From the IMG/VR virus record IMGVR_UViG_3300046491_000156, positions 1-24,875 of that record: a DNA stretch of 24,875 nt. One strand, written 5' to 3'. Below are positions 20,833 through 24,875 of this stretch, in pieces. Below the pieces are notes generated by a model, which was not told the DNA's origin, did no database searches, and worked only from the letters and a program-made list of their open reading frames with translations. Within the stretch, counting starts at the first letter, position 1. Every line of letters starts with the position of its first letter. Position numbers and translations under genes: made by a program. The DNA comes from a virus.

Positions 20833-22101
20833 GTGGCTGACTTCGAGCGCTTGCTCGTGTCCCGCGTCATCCAGGACAAGGACCTGAACGACGTCGCGGA
20901 AGCGGGCATCACCGCCGAGTTCTTCGGCGACCCGGACAACAAGGCCGTCTTCAAGGCCATCCTGCGGCACAAGGCCACGTACGGCGAGATCCCCAGCCTC
21001 GCCACCATCAAGACCGACTTCCCCACGTACAAGTTCGTCAAGGTCGAGGACAGCATGCTGGTGCTGACCGACCGGCTCCGCGAGCAGCACACCCTGGACC
21101 TGCTGGAGCAGGGCCTGGCCGACTCGGTCGACGCCCACGAGGAGGGCAACGCGCTGGCCGCCATGGCAGCGCTACACAAGACCCTCGCGGACATCGCCTC
21201 GGCGGTTCCCAACGCCCGCGACACCGACCTGACCGAGACGGGCCACGAACGCCTCGCGCGGTACCTCACGCTCAAGGACCTGCCCGACGGGCTCCGGGGC
21301 ATACCAACCGGCTTCACGACGATCGACAGGGCCACCCAGGGCCTCCAGAAAGAGCAACTGGTCACCTTCGTCGGCCCGCCGAAGGCCGGTAAGTCGACGC
21401 TGTTGTTGCTCGCTGCCATGGCCGCCCACCTGCACGGGGAGCGTCCGCTTTTTATTGGCTTCGAGATGAGCAATGAGGAGCAGGAGGAACGTTTCGACGC
21501 CATCCGCGCGGGGATTTCCCACGCCCGGCTGAGAAACGGAACACTCAAGAAGGCCGAGTGGGACAAACTCGAAAGGGCCCTGCGGGAACTGGAGGCTATG
21601 CCTTCGTTCTTCCTGTCCTCGGACTCCATGAATGCGACGACGCTTACCGGTGTGCAGTCGAAGATCGACCACATCCGGCCGACGATCGTATTCGTGGACG
21701 GCATCTACATGATGCAGGACGAACTCGGCGAGGCTCAGGGATCCAGCCAGGCGCTTACGAACCTCACCCGAGGGTTCAAGCGCATGGCGAAGAACCTGCA
21801 ACTCCCGATCGTCATTTCCACGCAGGTCCTGGAATGGAAGATGAACAAGAAGAAGGGCATCACCTCCGACTCCATCGGATATTCGTCCTCCTTCGCCCAG
21901 GACTCCGACGTGATTCTCGGTGTCGAGTCCACGGACGACGCGAACATCAACAAGATCAAGGTCGTCCTGGCCCGTAACTGCCCGCCCATCGAGACGTACT
22001 GCCAGTGGGACTGGGAGACGGGCAAGTTCGAGGAACTGAACGAGGACCCGTTCGCCATGGACGAGATGAACACCGATGGCTATGTCGGCTCCTCCTTCTG
22101 A
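20833..22101 (+). CDS. DnaB-like replicative helicase
   Basis: This 422-aa RecA-fold helicase should unwind DNA at the phage fork. The N-terminal 140 residues are helical, as in DnaB N-domains. GLRGIPTGFTTIDRATQGL begins the ATPase domain, with Walker A GPPKAGKST (K187), Walker B IVFVDGIYMM (D289) and a later strand LPIVISTQVLEWK. The Walker A variant (PPKAGKS in place of the usual PGMGKT) is common among phage DnaB homologues. The GTG start follows the previous stop without a gap and has GGAG about nine bases upstream. The C-terminal 26 bases overlap the next small gene. The loader and the primase are encoded on either side. Confidence 0.92.
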   Translation: MADFERLLVSRVIQDKDLNDVAEAGITAEFFGDPDNKAVFKAILRHKATYGEIPSLATIKTDFPTYKFVKVEDSMLVLTDRLREQHTLDLLEQGLADSVDAHEEGNALAAMAALHKTLADIASAVPNARDTDLTETGHERLARYLTLKDLPDGLRGIPTGFTTIDRATQGLQKEQLVTFVGPPKAGKSTLLLLAAMAAHLHGERPLFIGFEMSNEEQEERFDAIRAGISHARLRNGTLKKAEWDKLERALRELEAMPSFFLSSDSMNATTLTGVQSKIDHIRPTIVFVDGIYMMQDELGEAQGSSQALTNLTRGFKRMAKNLQLPIVISTQVLEWKMNKKKGITSDSIGYSSSFAQDSDVILGVESTDDANINKIKVVLARNCPPIETYCQWDWETGKFEELNEDPFAMDEMNTDGYVGSSF

Positions 22102-22378
22102 GCCCCGGCTGGTGGTCCTCGCCGGGAACTTCCGGGAGTTCCAGTTCTGGTGCCGGGAGAACAACCGCAATCCCCGTGACCGGAATCTGATCTACGCCAG
22201 CGAAATGCACCGGCTGCGCGGCCTCGGGCCAGTCCGATTCATAACGTACGGAACTTGGTACTGGCGCCGCGACGCCTGGGAAATGAAGAGTTACCTGACA
22301 TACCTGGAGAGGAGATACCAGTGCCCCGAGCAAAAGCCGGATGGGACGCAATCGGAAACCCCGTCCCTGGAAACGTGA
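22076..22378 (+). CDS. Small conserved-looking protein between helicase and primase
   Basis: This 100-aa protein has the core FREFQFWCRENNRNPRDRNL then RLRGLGPVRFITYGTWYWRR. It looks like a compact alpha/beta domain with a conserved aromatic run (TYGTWYWRRD). I recall no firm function. The start may be ATG 22076 or ATG 22082; neither has a clear ribosome site, so translation is probably coupled to the helicase, which it overlaps by 26 bases. Its 3' end overlaps the primase by 58 bases, more than any other pair here. Nesting between helicase and primase suggests a replisome accessory role, which is inference only. Confidence 0.75.
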   Translation: MAMSAPPSEPRLVVLAGNFREFQFWCRENNRNPRDRNLIYASEMHRLRGLGPVRFITYGTWYWRRDAWEMKSYLTYLERRYQCPEQKPDGTQSETPSLET

Positions 22379-23286
22379 CCGCGTGCCTGGACACGCTCGG
22401 CCTTGACTACAAGGTCCAGGGAGACGAAATACATATGCCGTGCCCCATGCACGAGCAGCGCACCGGAAAGAAAGACGCACACCCATCCTTCTCTATAAAC
22501 TTCGACGAGGGCTATTTCAACTGCTTCTCCTGCGGATACCGAGGGGCTTTCTGGGTCCTCGTACGGGACATCCAGGAGGCCACCGACGCGGAGGCCAAGA
22601 ACTGGGTCCGGCGCAGGGGAGGAGCGGAGCGGGTACGGAAGTACCTGGAGAAGAAGAAGGAGCAGCGCCCCGACAAGGTCGACACGACCAAGCAGATAAA
22701 TGAGGCGTCGCTGGCCCTGTACACCGTGCCGCCGCTGAGCGCCTGCGCCGAGCGGTTCTTCATGCCGGAGGACGCTGAGGCGTGCGGGGTGCTGTGGGAT
22801 CCGGCCCGGGACATGTGGATCGTTCCGGTGCGCGACCCGGACACCGGGATGCTGTGGGGCTGGCAGGAGAAGAACGCCCGCTACTTCCGCAACCGGCCGC
22901 CGGGCATGGCCAAGTCCAAGACGCTCTTCGGCCTGCACACCTACGACGACGACGTGGCCGTGCTGGTCGAGTCGCCGCTGGACGTGGCCCGTCTGTGGAC
23001 CTGCGGGATCCGGGGAGGGCTGGCCTCCTACGGCGCCGGAGTTTCTGACTCGCAGATGTCCCTGATCCGCGACCACTTCGACACCGTGATCATCGCCCTC
23101 GACAACGACGACGCCGGGGCGGAGGCGTGCAAGCGGCTGCTGGAGGAGTGGACCGGCCGGGGCCTGACCCTGAAGTTCCTCGACTACTCCGTGGCCCCTC
23201 ACGCCAAGGACCCCGGCGACATGAACGCTGACCAGATCAAGGCCGCTGTACGCGGCGCCTACTCGTCCATCCTCGCTCGCTTCTAG
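22321..23286 (+). CDS. DNA primase (CHC2 zinc finger plus TOPRIM)
   Basis: This 321-aa primase makes RNA primers for the phage fork. A CHC2-type zinc ribbon is visible at C41-x2-H44 and C68-x2-C71 (MPCPMHEQ; FNCFSCGYRG). The middle holds a linker and strands leading to a TOPRIM domain: VLVESPLDVARLW with E217, SYGAGVSDSQ, and IALDNDDAGAEACKRL with D261 and D263. The length is short for DnaG, with no C-terminal helicase-binding domain visible, but usual for phage primases. GTG 22321 is chosen because GGAGAGGAG lies just upstream; an in-frame upstream TTG has no such site. It overlaps the preceding gene by 58 bases and is followed by leader ORF B. Confidence 0.9.
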   Translation: MPRAKAGWDAIGNPVPGNVTACLDTLGLDYKVQGDEIHMPCPMHEQRTGKKDAHPSFSINFDEGYFNCFSCGYRGAFWVLVRDIQEATDAEAKNWVRRRGGAERVRKYLEKKKEQRPDKVDTTKQINEASLALYTVPPLSACAERFFMPEDAEACGVLWDPARDMWIVPVRDPDTGMLWGWQEKNARYFRNRPPGMAKSKTLFGLHTYDDDVAVLVESPLDVARLWTCGIRGGLASYGAGVSDSQMSLIRDHFDTVIIALDNDDAGAEACKRLLEEWTGRGLTLKFLDYSVAPHAKDPGDMNADQIKAAVRGAYSSILARF

Positions 23287-23295
23287 GAGATCACC

Positions 23296-23340
23296 ATGAC
23301 CCGGCTTAATACCTGCCCCCGCAAGGGGGACCACCGATGA
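23296..23340 (+). CDS. 14-codon leader ORF B (MTRLNTCPRKGDHR)
   Basis: ATG 23296 follows TAGGAGATCACC, a good ribosome site at seven bases. The 14-residue frame ends in a TGA overlapping the next ATG (ATGA). Within it are CTTAATACC (Leu-Asn-Thr) and a CCCCC-GCAA-GGGGG hairpin whose 3' arm is the ribosome site of the HNH gene. Both the plan and the (T/S)RLN(T/I) core repeat leader ORF A. Its existence as a peptide is unproven; the coupling geometry is the stronger evidence. Confidence 0.5.
   Translation: MTRLNTCPRKGDHR
23305..23329 (+). promoter_or_regulatory. CTTAATAYC-hairpin element, copy 8, at HNH gene start
   Basis: CTTAATACC is at 23305-23313. Two bases later CCCCC (23316-23320) pairs with GGGGG (23325-23329) around the GNRA-type loop GCAA. 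GGGGGA is the ribosome site of ATG 23337, so the stem hides it. Motif start to gene start is 32 bases, identical to copy 5. Confidence 0.65.
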
Positions 23341-23633
23341 AGGCACCCGAGGGCTACGAGCACCTGGGCGAGGACTTCTGGGCCCGCGTCGAGCCGGACC
23401 CGGACACCGACTGCCTCATCTTCCAGTCCACCGCGACGCGCCCGTACTACCAGGGCAAGACCCTGCTGTCCTTCCTGACCGGAGGGGACGGCCGACAGAA
23501 GCACCGCGCGTGCAGGCGCCGGATGTGTGCCAACCCGGACCACATCCAGGACGGGCACTTCGACATGGGGACGCCGTACGCCCGGCGCCCCCGGTCGCGG
23601 AGTCAGTTCGCTCGGCAGTACTCACAGTGCTGA
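23337..23633 (+). CDS. Small HNH endonuclease-like protein
   Basis: In this 98-aa protein residues 56-69 read KHRACRRRMCANPDHI. This is the H-x2-C-x4-C-x-N-P-x-H core of HNH_3-type nucleases, with catalytic-type H56, zinc-type C59 and C64, N66 and H69. Upstream D25-C26 (PDTDCLIF) fits the usual start of that fold. It may be a free-standing homing endonuclease or a DNA-processing enzyme; the size is small for a homing enzyme with its own DNA-binding domain. The ATG overlaps leader ORF B (ATGA), and its own end overlaps the SNF2-like gene by 7 bases. Domain call is fairly firm; biological role unknown. Confidence 0.75.
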   Translation: MKAPEGYEHLGEDFWARVEPDPDTDCLIFQSTATRPYYQGKTLLSFLTGGDGRQKHRACRRRMCANPDHIQDGHFDMGTPYARRPRSRSQFARQYSQC

Positions 23634-24875
23634 CGGTCGACCTGCACGGCTATCAGGAGTCGGCGGTCGACCGCGCTGTGGAGCGCGGCTCTCTCCTGAT
23701 CGCGTACGAGATGGGCCTGGGCAAGACCGTCATCGCCCTGGCCGCCATTGAGGAGCTGCTGGAGAAGGGGGAGGTCGAGACCGCCGTCATCGTGGTCCCG
23801 GCCAACCTGAAGTACCAGTGGGCCAAGTCCATCGCCCGCCTCACCGACGTGCCGACCCGCGTGGTCACGGTGCGCGAGGACGGGCTGAAGCAGGAGATCA
23901 CCGTCCCGACGGAGGAGTACTGCGTCCTGATCGACGGCGACGCGAAGAAGCGCGCCGGGCTGTACGCCAAGGTCAAGACGCTCCGGCCGGACTACGTGAT
24001 CCTCGGCTACGAGAACGTCGTCAACGACTGGAACTACGTCAGGAGGATCAAGCCGGAGTGCATCGTCCTGGACGAGTGCACGGCCATCAAGACCTTCCGG
24101 GCCCAGCGCACGCGGAAGATCAAGAGGCTCACGGCGCCGTTCCGCTTCGGCATGACCGGCACCCCGGTCGAGAACGGGAAGCCCGAGGAACTGTTCTCGA
24201 TCATGCAGTGGGTCGACGACCAGGTCCTGGGCCGGTTCGACCTGTTCGACAAGACGTACATCGTGCGCAACCGCTTCGGCGGGGTGCAGAACTACAGGAA
24301 CCTGCCGGTGCTGCACGCCAAGCTGGCCGAGGTCATGGTCCGCAAGACGCGGCTGGACGAAGACGTCCGGCCGTACCTGCCCGAGGTGCAGGAGTCCGTC
24401 ATCCCGGTCGTCCTGGACGCCAAGACGAGGAAGGCTTACCGGGCCATCGCGGCCGACCTGCTCGCCGAACTGCGGGCAGCCGGGCCGACGATGGGCGACT
24501 TCGACTTGTTCGCGCACTACCACGGGGGAGAGGCGGCCAACGAGAACAGCCAGCAGGGCAAGATCATGAGCCGCATGCAGGCGCTCGACATGCTGCTGAA
24601 CCACCCGGACCTGATCGTCATGTCCGGGCAGAGTTACGAGGAGAGCCAGGAGGCACGATCGCGCGGCGCCGAGAAGAAGGTGTGGCCGGGCTCGAAGTAC
24701 GCGTACGAGGTGTGGCAGTCCGGCCTGCTCGATGACGTCACCACGGCTCCGAAACTGGACGCCGTGGCGGCAGCGGTCGAGGACATCATGGCGGTGCCCG
24801 GCAACAAGATCATCGTGTTCAGCGTCAACCCCGACATGCTGGACCTGCTCGGTGACCGGCTGCCGGAGGGCTCGT
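23627..24875 (+). CDS. SNF2-like DNA helicase/ATPase (3' partial)
   Basis: The frame from GTG 23627 stays open to the window end, giving 416 residues. It shows superfamily 2 helicase motifs: I in EMGLGKT (K33), Ia-like VIVVPANLKYQW, II in VLDECTAIK (D149, E150; DECT rather than DEAH), and III in GMTGTPVEN (T177-P180). A linker leads into the second RecA domain at about residue 385 (GNKIIVFSVNPDML). Motifs V and VI lie beyond the window. Such SNF2-like proteins are common in phage replication modules and are thought to aid recombination-dependent replication or fork remodelling. The start overlaps the HNH gene by 7 bases. The family is firm; substrate unknown. Confidence 0.9.
   Translation, partial: MLTVDLHGYQESAVDRAVERGSLLIAYEMGLGKTVIALAAIEELLEKGEVETAVIVVPANLKYQWAKSIARLTDVPTRVVTVREDGLKQEITVPTEEYCVLIDGDAKKRAGLYAKVKTLRPDYVILGYENVVNDWNYVRRIKPECIVLDECTAIKTFRAQRTRKIKRLTAPFRFGMTGTPVENGKPEELFSIMQWVDDQVLGRFDLFDKTYIVRNRFGGVQNYRNLPVLHAKLAEVMVRKTRLDEDVRPYLPEVQESVIPVVLDAKTRKAYRAIAADLLAELRAAGPTMGDFDLFAHYHGGEAANENSQQGKIMSRMQALDMLLNHPDLIVMSGQSYEESQEARSRGAEKKVWPGSKYAYEVWQSGLLDDVTTAPKLDAVAAAVEDIMAVPGNKIIVFSVNPDMLDLLGDRLPEGS

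Noticed and set aside
3091-23313. TAATAC in the repeat as part of a T7-type promoter
   Set aside because: The conserved downstream half of the T7-family promoter is absent at every copy, and sequence after the nonamer is not conserved.
3091-23313. CTTAAT plus hairpin as a programmed -1 frameshift signal
   Set aside because: CTT AAT is not a slippery heptamer, a -1 shift would give an immediate TAA, and the genes read through normally.
1-24875. tRNA genes, CRISPR arrays, insertion sequences, integrase or attachment sites
   Set aside because: No cloverleaf-like segments, spaced repeats, transposase or recombinase motifs were seen. There is also no gap over 300 bases without a gene.

Overview
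The window is 24.9 kb of a GC-rich (about two-thirds G+C by eye), tightly packed tailed-phage genome. Every supported gene is on the + strand, most neighbours overlap by 1-58 bases, and GTG and TTG starts are common. High GC, the tail-protein types and the replication gene set point to an actinobacteriophage, most likely of Streptomyces or a close relative. A large-genome Streptomyces phage group is plausible, but the exact group is my inference.

Layout. Bases 1-137 hold the 3' end of a probable tail assembly chaperone. From 130 to 15911 comes the tail/baseplate module: a tape measure with two cell-wall hydrolase domains, a tail protein, a LysM-like protein, a gpD-like hub, a 1458-aa spike/fibre fusion, a small unknown protein, a gp25-like wedge, a baseplate-J-like protein and three receptor-side proteins. 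From 15933 to 16834 lie two small membrane proteins (holin candidates), followed by a strong terminator at 16850-16876. From 16956 onward is a replication and DNA-metabolism module: an acidic protein with AT-hook-like RGR clusters, a winged-helix replication initiator with a candidate origin inside its gene, a DnaC-like loader, two unknown proteins, a DnaB-like helicase, a small unknown protein, a CHC2/TOPRIM primase, a small HNH protein and an SNF2-like helicase cut by the window end.

How the genes work together. The first half builds the tail tip that binds, digests and penetrates the host wall. The second half looks like a lambda O/P-style system: initiator binds origin, DnaC-like ATPase loads DnaB-like helicase, primase follows.

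Most unusual signal. The AT-rich nonamer CTTAATAYC occurs eight times, always on the + strand and always in frame as Leu-Asn-(Thr/Ile). In seven of eight cases a GC-rich stem-loop begins 0-2 bases after it; the eighth is weak. At three gene junctions this composite encloses the ribosome-binding site of the next gene, and in two of those it sits inside a 14-15-codon leader ORF exactly 32 bases before the downstream start. I know of no named element with this design. Other notable structures are an 18-bp perfect inverted repeat covering the gp25-like start codon, a 15-bp-stem hairpin at 18203-18261, and a 10-base element shared by the two post-terminator promoter regions.
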